From: JANLWK01 sp031364505
Lineage (GTDB): Bacteria > Eisenbacteria > RBG-16-71-46
Length of the DNA: 17,631 nucleotides
Direction: 5' to 3'
Assembly: GCA_031364505.1 (NCBI GenBank)
Contig: JANLWK010000086.1
Coordinates: forward strand, 1-17,631
The position numbers and the translations under genes are program-made. Under the pieces are notes generated by a model that saw only the letters and a list, made by a program, of their open reading frames with translations, searched no databases and was not told where the DNA came from. Of the stretch, positions 8,101 to 14,874 are shown in pieces (position 1 is the first letter of the stretch; each line of letters starts with the position of its first letter).

Positions 8101-9261
8101 CTAGAAGTGGACATCGATTCCGGTTTCGAGGATGTCCGCCGAGTAGTTGTTGCTGTTGAAGTACCGTTCGTAGTCGACCGACAGGTTGAATCGGCGCAGC
8201 AGCGGCGTTCCGGCCGCCAGCGCGCCGAGGTCGAAGTCGAGCATCACGCCGAACAGGTGCGATGACAGCGGCCCGAGCCGGTAGTCGCCGGTGGCGTAGC
8301 CGTCCACGCCGTTGGTCGCGGTGTAGTCCGCGCGGTAGAAGTCCGCGGCGGTCTGCGTGTACCAGCGGTACTCGTACTGGGCGAACAGGCCATGGGTCAG
8401 GTACTGGCTGAGCGCGGAGGTCGCCTCGTGCGACACGATTCCCCAGTCGTCGTTGTAGAGGCGGTAGTCGAGCTTCACGCTCGAGCGGTTCGGCAGGTAC
8501 TGATGCAGCTTGACGAACCCGTCGCGCCGGTTGCGGTGCCGCGGGTGGTTCTCGGGCACGCTCGTGCCGCCCGCGTACACGCGGCGGTACGGGTTGTGCT
8601 GCAGGCCGTCGACGATGTTGTCCTCGAGGCCGTAGCGCACCATCGTCGTGGGCGTGAGCACCTGGGTCGCGATGGCGTTCACGTGCACCGTGGTCCGGCG
8701 GTCGCCGCGCGCGTTCGTGTTGTCGTTCGCCAGCGGCTCCAGGTCGTCCCAGCCGTAGCTGCTGCCCACGGCCACGTCGAGCTGGTCGTCGCGCACGTCG
8801 CGGTGGTACGAGCCGCCGAGCTGGTGCGCGAGGTAGTCGCTCTCGATCGAGTGGTAGTACTCGACGGCGCCGCCGCCGCGGGCGAGTGTGCCGGTCATCT
8901 CGTGCCGCGTCTTCGCGTAGTCCCGGTAGGCGTTGCCGTGGATGGGACGGCTCGCCGTCGTGATCGCGTCGACCGCCTCCTGGCTCCCGGCGGGTGCCGA
9001 GATGGCCGGGACGGTGACGCGCTCGTGGTTGTAGTGAAGCGTCAGGTGCGCCTCGCCGCCCAGCGGCACCGACACGTCCTGGATGAGCGAGCGCACGAGG
9101 ACGTCCTTCGAATCGCCGAACATGCGCACCATGCTGTTCGCCTGCTGCGGATCGCCGGCATCGGCCGCGGCGCACGCCGAGGCGCCCGCCGCGCAGAGCG
9201 CGAGCGCGCGGGCCAGACCGATGGCCGCCGAGCCGTATCGATACGTCACTTGCACGCGCAT
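8101..9261 (-). CDS. DUF3570 family outer-membrane protein
   Basis: 386 residues from ATG 9261, whose start lies inside the end of the DUF4266 gene (16-bp overlap). Residues 1-34 are a signal peptide. After about residue 55 the chain is amphipathic beta strands: VSVPLGGEAHLTLHYNHE, VKLDYRLYNDDWGIVSHEAT, LFAQYEYRWYTQTAADFYRA and FNLSVDYERYFNSNNYSADI. It ends Val-His-Phe, an outer-membrane barrel terminus. The Tyr-rich strands, the A-A-D-F-Y segment and its place after DUF4266 fit DUF3570, a family of unknown function. DAITTAS at residues 98-104 faintly resembles the ApbE acceptor consensus (Asp, Ser/Thr, Gly, Ala, Ser/Thr) but lacks the Gly. It probably forms the outer-membrane part of the TlpA/DUF4266/ApbE redox set. 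Confidence 0.87.
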   Translation of the reverse strand: MRVQVTYRYGSAAIGLARALALCAAGASACAAADAGDPQQANSMVRMFGDSKDVLVRSLIQDVSVPLGGEAHLTLHYNHERVTVPAISAPAGSQEAVDAITTASRPIHGNAYRDYAKTRHEMTGTLARGGGAVEYYHSIESDYLAHQLGGSYHRDVRDDQLDVAVGSSYGWDDLEPLANDNTNARGDRRTTVHVNAIATQVLTPTTMVRYGLEDNIVDGLQHNPYRRVYAGGTSVPENHPRHRNRRDGFVKLHQYLPNRSSVKLDYRLYNDDWGIVSHEATSALSQYLTHGLFAQYEYRWYTQTAADFYRADYTATNGVDGYATGDYRLGPLSSHLFGVMLDFDLGALAAGTPLLRRFNLSVDYERYFNSNNYSADILETGIDVHF

Positions 9262-9497
9262 CCCCCGCCTTCGCCGCCGGCGCCGCCCGTCGAGCCCTCG
9301 CGGGCCTCGAACGTCCTGATCCGCCGGACTTCCTTCTTCGCCGCGGCGCGGTAGGACATGATCGGATCCGCCAGGTGCTCGCGGCGGTAGGCGCCGACCG
9401 ACCGCGCCGCACAGCTGTCGCAGGTGGCGATCAGCACGGCGAGCAGCACGCTCGCGAACAGGCGTCGCATGCAGCACAGCGTCTCGACGCGGCTCAT
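9246..9497 (-). CDS. DUF4266 small exported protein with Gly/Cys tail
   Basis: 83 residues from ATG 9497, which overlaps the stop of the thioredoxin gene as ATGA. Residues 10-29 are a hydrophobic export segment (MRRLFASVLLAVLIATC-type) with Cys 26 and Cys 29 near a poor lipobox; an alternative start is ATG 9470. The mature part contains the YRREHLADPIMSY motif (about 37-49) and ends in a glycine run plus Cys-Ala-Cys-Lys. 'REHLA-P-M' together with a terminal Gly-Gly-Gly-Cys-x-Cys matches DUF4266, a family found beside DUF3570 and thioredoxin genes. The C-x-C tail is free to form a disulfide or bind metal, or could be the partner of the TlpA protein; its function is not established. The last codons also form the start region of DUF3570. 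Confidence 0.88.
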   Translation of the reverse strand: MSRVETLCCMRRLFASVLLAVLIATCDSCAARSVGAYRREHLADPIMSYRAAAKKEVRRIRTFEAREGSTGGAGGEGGGCACK

Positions 9498-10135
9498 CGC
9501 GCGTCTCCCGCGGCGGGCGCCGCGAGCGGCCCGTCGCCCCGGCTGGGGGCCGGAGCCGCCGCGAGGCGGCGCGCCTCGGCGGCCACGGCATCGAGCGCGT
9601 GCGCGTCCGAACGGCTGGTCGTGTAGGCCACGTGGCCCGCGCGATCGAGCACCAGCGTGAGCGGCACGCTCCGGAGATCGAGCGACTTCGCCAGCCCCTC
9701 CGGGCCGTCGTGCACGACCGGCAGCGACACGCCCTGCGCGCGGAGGAAGCGCCGTGCGTTGTCGGCCTGTTCGTCGATCGACACGGCGAGCACGCGGACG
9801 CGGGCGCCGGCCAGCTCGGATTCGAGCCGCGCGAGGCGCGGCAGCTCGCGGCGGCACGGCGCGCACCAGCTCGCCCAGAAGTTGACGATGACGACCTGGC
9901 CGCTCAGCTCGCCCAGCGACATCGAGCGGCCGTCGAGCGTCTTCATCGCGTGCTCGCGCAGCGCGCGCTCCGCGTCGGCCGCGTTCGCGCCGAGCCCCGG
10001 CGTCGCGGCGGCGGCGTATGCCGCGGACGCCGCGGACGTCGCCATCACGGCCGCGAGCGCGGCACTCATCGACAGCCGCGTGAGCCGGCGCGCCGCGAGC
10101 GCCTGGGTCAGTACGTCCCGGTGGCTTCGGAACAT
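9494..10135 (-). CDS. TlpA-type periplasmic thioredoxin
   Basis: 213 residues from ATG 10135, with AGGA about 8 nt upstream. The N-terminus is a long signal region (residues 1-42) ending ASAAYAAAA, so the protein should act in the periplasm. Residues about 62-175 form a thioredoxin fold: LDGRSMSLGELSGQVVIVNF, then WASWCAPCRRELPRL with redox cysteines 91 and 94, and the cis-proline after Ser-Val at residue 158 (RSVPLTLVLD). The CAPC centre is usual for TlpA/ResA/CcmG-like reductants. These keep cysteines reduced, for example in apocytochrome heme motifs. It sits between the di-heme lipoprotein gene (10-bp gap) and DUF4266 (ATGA overlap). The likely substrate is the C-x-C tail of DUF4266 or the heme cysteines of its neighbours. 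Confidence 0.95.
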   Translation of the reverse strand: MFRSHRDVLTQALAARRLTRLSMSAALAAVMATSAASAAYAAAATPGLGANAADAERALREHAMKTLDGRSMSLGELSGQVVIVNFWASWCAPCRRELPRLARLESELAGARVRVLAVSIDEQADNARRFLRAQGVSLPVVHDGPEGLAKSLDLRSVPLTLVLDRAGHVAYTTSRSDAHALDAVAAEARRLAAAPAPSRGDGPLAAPAAGDAR

Positions 10136-10145
10136 GATCGCCGTC

Positions 10146-12140
10146 CTATTGGTTGCGATACTGGGCGCCGAGCAGCACCCACAGGTTGAACAGCCGCCGC
10201 TCCTGCGACGTCAGCGCGACCGTCGAATCGCTGTCGACGGGGTGGTCCCCGAGCCCGGCGTGCGTGCCAAGGCCCATGACGGTGTCGATGAGCCTCGAGC
10301 GCCGCGGGAACGGCGGCACCGTGACGTTCGTGCCATGCCCGTTCATCATCTCGCCCGACAGGTTCACGTAGGCGCGGGGGAAGATCCGGTTCATCCGCAC
10401 CGTGTCCGGCACCGCGGTCAGGTCCAGGTCGCCGGGGGCCGCGAGCGTGTCGGGGCCGACGATGGTCGTGTGGTGACAGCTCGCGCACTTGGCGGCCACG
10501 ATCGGGCCGATGTCGCTGACGAAGTCGATGTGCTGCCACTGCGACGCCGGTACGTTCACGTCGGTCGGCGCGTGCGCGGCGGCCATCGGGCTCGGGTTCG
10601 TGGCCACCTGGCCGCCGCGGACACGGTCCTCGTGGCAGCCGGTGCAGCGGTCGAACTCCTCGCCGGGGCGCACGAACAGGTGCGTGCGCTTGACGACGAA
10701 GCCGCGGCCGTTCGCGTCGAGCGTCGCGAAGCTGATCGGCGTGTCCGCCGGCACCTTGATGCGGAACGAGCCGTCGGCGTCCACCGGCGCGAAGCCGATG
10801 ATCGCGCGCTTCTCGAACTCGTTGGCCGAGATGCTGTTCATCTCGCCCGGCCGGGTCGGGATGGAGGCGATGATGGCGATGCTGTCGATCGTGTCGGTGC
10901 CACGCAGCGGCGTCTCCTGCCCGTCACCGCTACCGCGGTTGAACACGTCCTGCGCCAGGAACACGCCGAAGTCCTTGGTGTAGTCCACGGTGGAGGCGAT
11001 CACCGGCGGCTTCGCGTGCGGCGCCAGCAGCTGGGCGTCGTATTCCTGCGTCGACGGGTCGTTGTAGAGGAACGTCAGGTTCGCGACCGTGAAGGTGGCC
11101 GGGTCGCCGTGCGTGCCCGAGCCGTGCTGCTCGAGCGTGAACGTGTAGAGCCCGTAGTCGGCGTCGTCGTCGGTCGCGGCGGGCAGCGTGTACGACACCG
11201 CGAACGTGTTGCCGCCGAGCGGGCGCGGATACTTGAACGCGCCATACGCCCACGGCTCACCGTCGGTGTTGACGAGCGGTGTCAGCCGGTCCCAGTGCTG
11301 CGACGACGCGCCCACCGCGGGGTCGGCCGGGCCCTCCTCGAGCTTCAGCACCGCGATCGGGCCGGCGTCGCCTTCCACTTCCGTCGACTCGATCGCGATC
11401 AGCCGGCCGTCGGGCGCGGGGACGGCGTGGAAGAAGTTGCGGCTGTGCGGCCCGAACAGGTGGAACGTGCCGGTGCCGTCCGGATTCGTGAAGAACAGCG
11501 GGAAGCGGTTGAAGTCGCCGAAGTGCTCCCAGCGCGTGTAGACGAGACGGCCGTCGGACAGCAGCTCGGGATCGAAGTCGTCGCTCTGGTTGAAGCTCTG
11601 GCGATGCATGTCGCCGCCGTTCAGGTCACAGCTGTACAGGTGCTCGGCGGGCGCGTGGTTGTACTCGTCCATCTCGTTGTCGCGCGAGCTGGTGAACAGG
11701 ATGCGGTCGTTCGGGAGGTAGAGCGGGTCGAAGTCGTTGCCGCCGCCGCTCGTCACCTGCCTCAGGCCCGTGCCATCGGCGTTGATCTCGTAGATGTTGT
11801 GCTGCGAGCCGCCAGCGGGCCGCATCGAGAACAGGATCTTCGTGCCGTCGAACGACACCGCCGGGTCGGAGACGGCGGCGCCCGTGAAGTTCGTGATCGG
11901 CGTCACCACGCCGTCTGGGGCGATCGGCGACAGCCGGTACAGGTTGGCCGCGCCCTCCGTGCGATTGAGCGTTTCGGTCGACGACGACTTGACGAAGACC
12001 AGCGCCTGCGTCGTCGGCTCCTCCTGGATCAGGTCTTCGGGTGCGCTGTCGCGGCAGCCCGCGAGACCGGCGAGCGCGAGGACCGCCGCCAGGGATGGCG
12101 TGATGAACGCCAGGGCACGTTTCGCGTGAGGTGTGAGCAT
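10146..12140 (-). CDS. HzsA-like di-heme c beta-propeller lipoprotein
   Basis: 664 residues from ATG 12140. A GTG at 12179 that overlaps the previous stop is possible but has no ribosome binding site. The lipobox L-A-G-C puts the lipidated Cys at residue 29. Residues about 40-340 hold TolB/PD40-type propeller blades (VSFDGTKILFSMRP, LPNDRILFTSSRDNEMD, LLSDGRLVYTRWEHF, APDGRLIAIESTE). The C-terminal part has a segment rich in Gly, Pro and Asp (APVDADGSFRIKVPADTPIS) and two heme c motifs, CTGCH at 499-503 and CASCH at 552-556. Domain order and motifs resemble proteins annotated as related to the hydrazine synthase alpha subunit (HzsA). No HzsB/HzsC partner is present, so hydrazine synthesis is unlikely; a heme redox or electron-relay role is inferred. 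Confidence 0.9.
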   Translation of the reverse strand: MLTPHAKRALAFITPSLAAVLALAGLAGCRDSAPEDLIQEEPTTQALVFVKSSSTETLNRTEGAANLYRLSPIAPDGVVTPITNFTGAAVSDPAVSFDGTKILFSMRPAGGSQHNIYEINADGTGLRQVTSGGGNDFDPLYLPNDRILFTSSRDNEMDEYNHAPAEHLYSCDLNGGDMHRQSFNQSDDFDPELLSDGRLVYTRWEHFGDFNRFPLFFTNPDGTGTFHLFGPHSRNFFHAVPAPDGRLIAIESTEVEGDAGPIAVLKLEEGPADPAVGASSQHWDRLTPLVNTDGEPWAYGAFKYPRPLGGNTFAVSYTLPAATDDDADYGLYTFTLEQHGSGTHGDPATFTVANLTFLYNDPSTQEYDAQLLAPHAKPPVIASTVDYTKDFGVFLAQDVFNRGSGDGQETPLRGTDTIDSIAIIASIPTRPGEMNSISANEFEKRAIIGFAPVDADGSFRIKVPADTPISFATLDANGRGFVVKRTHLFVRPGEEFDRCTGCHEDRVRGGQVATNPSPMAAAHAPTDVNVPASQWQHIDFVSDIGPIVAAKCASCHHTTIVGPDTLAAPGDLDLTAVPDTVRMNRIFPRAYVNLSGEMMNGHGTNVTVPPFPRRSRLIDTVMGLGTHAGLGDHPVDSDSTVALTSQERRLFNLWVLLGAQYRNQ

Positions 12141-12175
12141 GGAGGTGCGAGCCCTCGGGGCCTTGCGATTCCCGG

Positions 12176-12826
12176 TCACTGCTTGAGCGTCCGGTAAAAG
12201 GCCAGGGCAATCGTCTCCTCGCGATAGTCGTACGCGACGAGCCCCTGGCGGTACTGCTGCCGTCCGATGATCGTGTTCCCCAGCAACTCGGCGCGGAGCG
12301 CCAGGTCGCCGCGGATGAAGAACTCGAGCCCCCCGCCGTAGATGAGCGCGTTCTTGGTGACGGGGTCGGCATTGATGGACCTGCCGGGGAGCACGATCGT
12401 CATGCCGTAGCCGGCGGTCGCGTAGGGCTGGAAGCGGCCGGGCAGCGGGCGGCGCGCGATCACCGCGAATCGATCGATGATCGCCTGCACCGCGTGGTTC
12501 GGGTTGTGGCCGACCGTGCCTTCGTAGCCGAGCCACGCGTTCGGGCTGTAGGCGACGCGGAACACGAACAACCGCTCGTCGCCGAGCAGGCCGAAGCCGG
12601 GGCTCACGGACAGGCGGTGGAGATACGGCCGCGGCCCCGGCTCGAGCCGGTAGGCGTGCGCGGCGAGCGACGGCACCAGGTGCTCGAGGCCCGCGGCGGC
12701 GTCCGGCACGGAATCCGCCGCATGCACGCGCGCGGCCGAGATCGCGGTCGCGACGGCGGCGGCGCTGAGCAGACGGATCATGGAGCCGCGAATCCTGGAG
12801 CCGCGAATCCTCGAGCCGCGGGTCAT
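12176..12826 (-). CDS. Small outer-membrane beta-barrel protein
   Basis: 216 residues from ATG 12826, which overlaps the upstream stop as ATGA, with GGAG 7 nt before it. ATG 12781 is an alternative start after the repeat-encoded RIRGS copies. Residues 16-37 form the signal peptide core (MIRLLSAAAVATAISAARVHA). The mature chain has alternating strands typical of an OmpA/OmpW-like eight-strand barrel: HRLSVSPGFGLLGDERLFVF, AWLGYEGTVGHNPN, FQPYATAGYGMTIVL, ALIYGGGLEFFIRGDLALRA and EETIALAFYRTLKQ. It lies between the C-x5-C-H lipoprotein and the di-heme lipoprotein, so it may be the outer-membrane part serving these heme proteins. A porin-like conduit is only a suggestion; a barrel this small has no room for a cytochrome inside. 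Confidence 0.83.
   Translation of the reverse strand: MTRGSRIRGSRIRGSMIRLLSAAAVATAISAARVHAADSVPDAAAGLEHLVPSLAAHAYRLEPGPRPYLHRLSVSPGFGLLGDERLFVFRVAYSPNAWLGYEGTVGHNPNHAVQAIIDRFAVIARRPLPGRFQPYATAGYGMTIVLPGRSINADPVTKNALIYGGGLEFFIRGDLALRAELLGNTIIGRQQYRQGLVAYDYREETIALAFYRTLKQ
12782..12826. repeat. Three 15-bp tandem repeats at a gene start
   Basis: GGAGCCGCGAATCCT at 12782-12796 is followed by a perfect copy at 12797-12811 and a degenerate third copy at 12812-12826 (11 of 15 identical). On the minus strand these encode MTRGS-RIRGS-RIRGS, the first 15 residues of the barrel protein. The array starts exactly at the ATGA overlap with the gene upstream. A change of copy number would keep frame and only alter the n-region of the signal peptide. 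Confidence 0.9.
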
Positions 12827-13305
12827 TGCGCCACTCCGTTCTGGATCCACGCGCGGATCGCCTGGTAGTCGGGATCCGACGTCGAGGCGAACACCTTGAC
12901 CGCGTGAGGAGAACCGCCCGCATCGAGTGCCAGCGGCTTGCGCAGCAGCCGGCTCGAGTCGCGATGCGTGGGCGACACCTGCAGCGAAGCCTGCTCGAAG
13001 TCGAACTGCGTATCCTTGGCGCCGGCGGGCGAGAGCTCGAACGTGCCGCGGATGCCGCCGCCGTGACAGTCGCCGCCCGCGTCGCAGCCGTGCTGCGTGA
13101 GCAGCGGCTCGATGGACGCGACGAACTCGTCGTATGGCAGCGTGAGCGTCACGCCGCCCGACGGCGGGGGAACCGGCGCCGTGGGATGCGAGCACCCCGC
13201 GAGGCTGGCCGGCGGCAGCAGCAACAGACCCAGCGCGGTGACGCGGAGCGTGTTGCGGCGATGGTCTGAGCGGACTGAGGTCACGCGATTTGCTCTCCGG
13301 TCCAT
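12823..13305 (-). CDS. Cytochrome-like lipoprotein with C-x5-C-H motif
   Basis: 160 residues from ATG 13305; GTG 13284, with GGAGA 9 nt upstream, is an equally good start. Residues 21-38 form a lipoprotein signal (RVTALGLLLLPPASLAGC) with lipidated Cys 38. The only candidate heme site is GCDAGGDCHGGG, with Cys 74, Cys 80 and His 81, which is C-x5-C-H rather than the standard C-x2-C-H. Planctomycete-type cytochrome domains carry C-x4-C-H-G in the same context (P-L-x-x-x-G-C … C-H-G-x-x-x-G), so covalent heme is plausible but not certain. The end, PDYQAIRAWIQNGVAQ, resembles the last helix of such domains. It is the first gene of the tight operon and overlaps the barrel gene as ATGA. If it does not bind heme, the Cys pair may form a disulfide. 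Confidence 0.8.
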   Translation of the reverse strand: MDRRANRVTSVRSDHRRNTLRVTALGLLLLPPASLAGCSHPTAPVPPPSGGVTLTLPYDEFVASIEPLLTQHGCDAGGDCHGGGIRGTFELSPAGAKDTQFDFEQASLQVSPTHRDSSRLLRKPLALDAGGSPHAVKVFASTSDPDYQAIRAWIQNGVAQ

Positions 13306-13546
13306 TGCGGATCGCACCCTCCGCAATTGGGAAATGACCGGGAACGGACCGCCCCTACCCTTCGGACGCCCCCGTCAACCCGCTCGTATCATTGCGATAA
13401 GGTGCTGGATTGCTTCCCCTCCGCTGGGAATGAACGCCGGCACCAGCGCAAGCTCTGTGCCCTTTACGCCATCCCGACGAGCCGCGTCGGGTGATCGCAC
13501 CCGGCGTTCCTCTCTCTATATATGTGCGCGCGGGGGACGCGAGGCG
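13306..13546. other. Spacer between apbE and the long operon
   Basis: About 240 bp without a supported gene. It holds a hairpin (CGTCGGGTG at 13485-13493 pairing with CACCCGGCG at 13498-13506, one G-T pair, ATCG loop) with no T-run on either side. It also holds an alternating pyrimidine-purine tract, TATATATGTGCGCGCG, at 13517-13532. TTGACG on the minus strand (13378-13373) could be a -35 for the operon starting near 13305, but no good -10 follows, so I do not call a promoter. Whether the operon is read through from apbE cannot be decided here. Confidence 0.55.
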
Positions 13547-14665
13547 TCAGAACGTGACGACGTGAAACATCCCGCGCGCCGCGGGATCGAGTCGCACACG
13601 CTTCGCCAGGGGCGCTTCGACCCACACGGTGTCGAGGCCGCCGCGGCCCGGCGTCACGAGCACGGCGTCGAAGTCGTCGTGCGCACGCGCCAGCTCGCGC
13701 GCCTTCGCCGGTCCGAGCACGAACAATGGTGTGTCCCAGGCATCGCAGGTGAACGCGCTTTTCGACACGACCGTCACCGACAGCAGTCCGCTCGACGGGC
13801 GGCCGGTGCGCGGGTCCATGATGTGGCCGAACGTGTCGCCGTTCGCCGCCACGAACTGCTCGTACTTGCCCGACGTCGAAATCGCCTCGTCGCTCAGCGT
13901 CAGGGTCGCGAAGTGGGCGAGCCGGTCGCGCGGATCGCGAATGCCGATGCGCCAGCCGGGGCCCGTGGCCGAGTGCCCGCGCGCGAACATGTTGCCGGTC
14001 AAGTCGACGAGCGCGTTCGCGACGCCATGCGCGGCGAGCGACTCGGCCGCGACGTCGACGGCGTAGCCCTTGGCGATCCCGCCCAGGTCGATGCGCACGC
14101 CCGGACGCTCGAACGACAACGCTCCGGTGCGTTCGTCGAACCGCACCTGCTGCGCCCCGACGAGGCGCGCGGCCGCCGCGGCCGCCGAGTCGCTCGGCAC
14201 GCGCGGCGGACCGCCGATGAACCCCCACGCGCGGATGAGCGGCTCGATCGTGATGTCGAACGTGTGGTCGCTGCCCCGCCACACCTCGAGCGACGTGGCG
14301 ATGACGCGAGCGACCTCGGGCTCCACCGTGACCGTGGCCTTGCCCGCTTCGCGGTTGATCCGCGCGACCTCGCTCGTCGTCGTCCAGTTGCTCATCAGGG
14401 AGTCGACACGCGCCAGGCAGCGCTGCGCGATCCGGGCGAGGGGCGCCGTTGCCGCCGAGTCGCCGGTGACGATCGTCACGTTCGCGTACGTGCCCATCGT
14501 TCGCATGGAGTAGACGACCGAGTGGGGCGAGACGGCCGGCGCGCCGAGGGAGCTGCCCCCGAGCGCGACCCCGAGCACGGCCCCCAGCATTGAAAGTCTC
14601 GCGAGGGCGGCCGCGCCGCGCCGGATGACGGCGCGTGAGCTCGCTGGGTGGCTGCGGTGGGTCAT
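13547..14665 (-). CDS. apbE: FAD:protein FMN transferase (ApbE)
   Basis: 372 residues from ATG 14665; the frame opens farther upstream, but this start is followed directly by an export signal (RRGAAALARLSMLGAVLGVALGG). ApbE moves FMN from FAD to a Ser/Thr of exported redox proteins through a phosphoester bond, using Mg. Visible family motifs are MGTYANVTI at 57-65, FDITIEPLIRAWGFIGG at 136-152, DLGGIAKGYAVD at 193-204, STSGKYEQF at 263-271, HIMDPRTGRP at 281-290, and CDAWDTPLFVLG at 307-318, which keeps the metal-binding Asp and Thr of the usual A-D-A-x-x-T segment. The length is normal for the family. It lies upstream of the redox operon on the same strand, after a 241-bp gap. Its acceptor protein is not evident in the window. 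Confidence 0.96.
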   Translation of the reverse strand: MTHRSHPASSRAVIRRGAAALARLSMLGAVLGVALGGSSLGAPAVSPHSVVYSMRTMGTYANVTIVTGDSAATAPLARIAQRCLARVDSLMSNWTTTSEVARINREAGKATVTVEPEVARVIATSLEVWRGSDHTFDITIEPLIRAWGFIGGPPRVPSDSAAAAAARLVGAQQVRFDERTGALSFERPGVRIDLGGIAKGYAVDVAAESLAAHGVANALVDLTGNMFARGHSATGPGWRIGIRDPRDRLAHFATLTLSDEAISTSGKYEQFVAANGDTFGHIMDPRTGRPSSGLLSVTVVSKSAFTCDAWDTPLFVLGPAKARELARAHDDFDAVLVTPGRGGLDTVWVEAPLAKRVRLDPAARGMFHVVTF

Positions 14666-14718
14666 GATGGAGGCGTCTCCTCGACGGCTCGAAACAGGGG
14701 GCGCTTCGGGTTTCGGCA

Positions 14719-14752
14719 CCCAATGGGCCACGAATGAGGCCGTTTCATTGGG
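14719..14752. repeat. Inverted repeat upstream of apbE
   Basis: CCCAATG at 14719-14725 pairs with CATTGGG at 14746-14752, and the inner GGCC at 14726-14729 pairs with GGCC at 14738-14741, leaving an 8-nt loop and a 4-nt bulge. It lies 54 bp before the apbE start, so it could be an operator or leader hairpin for apbE. There is no T-run. Confidence 0.6.
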
Positions 14753-14874
14753 CAGTCGCGTCGATTCACCGGATCCACACATCTCGCCGAAGATTTCGCT
14801 GGCAATCCCCGGGCGTCTCGCCGATAGTCTTCTTGTCTTCGGTTGCCTGTGGATGTGCCGCGTGCGTTCAGATT

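Noticed and set aside
10146..12140. Hydrazine synthesis by the HzsA-like protein
   Set aside because: HzsB and HzsC are absent and the heme order differs from true HzsA, so only the fold resemblance is kept.
9657..12197. 846-codon plus-strand open frame opposite the di-heme protein
   Set aside because: Its composition (Arg, Val, His, Asp repeats) is typical antisense of a GC-rich gene. The minus-strand protein has a lipobox, propeller blades and two heme motifs.
13355..13378. TTGACG as a -35 box for the long operon
   Set aside because: No convincing -10 at 16-18 bp spacing (only TAGGGG at 15 bp), so a promoter is not called.
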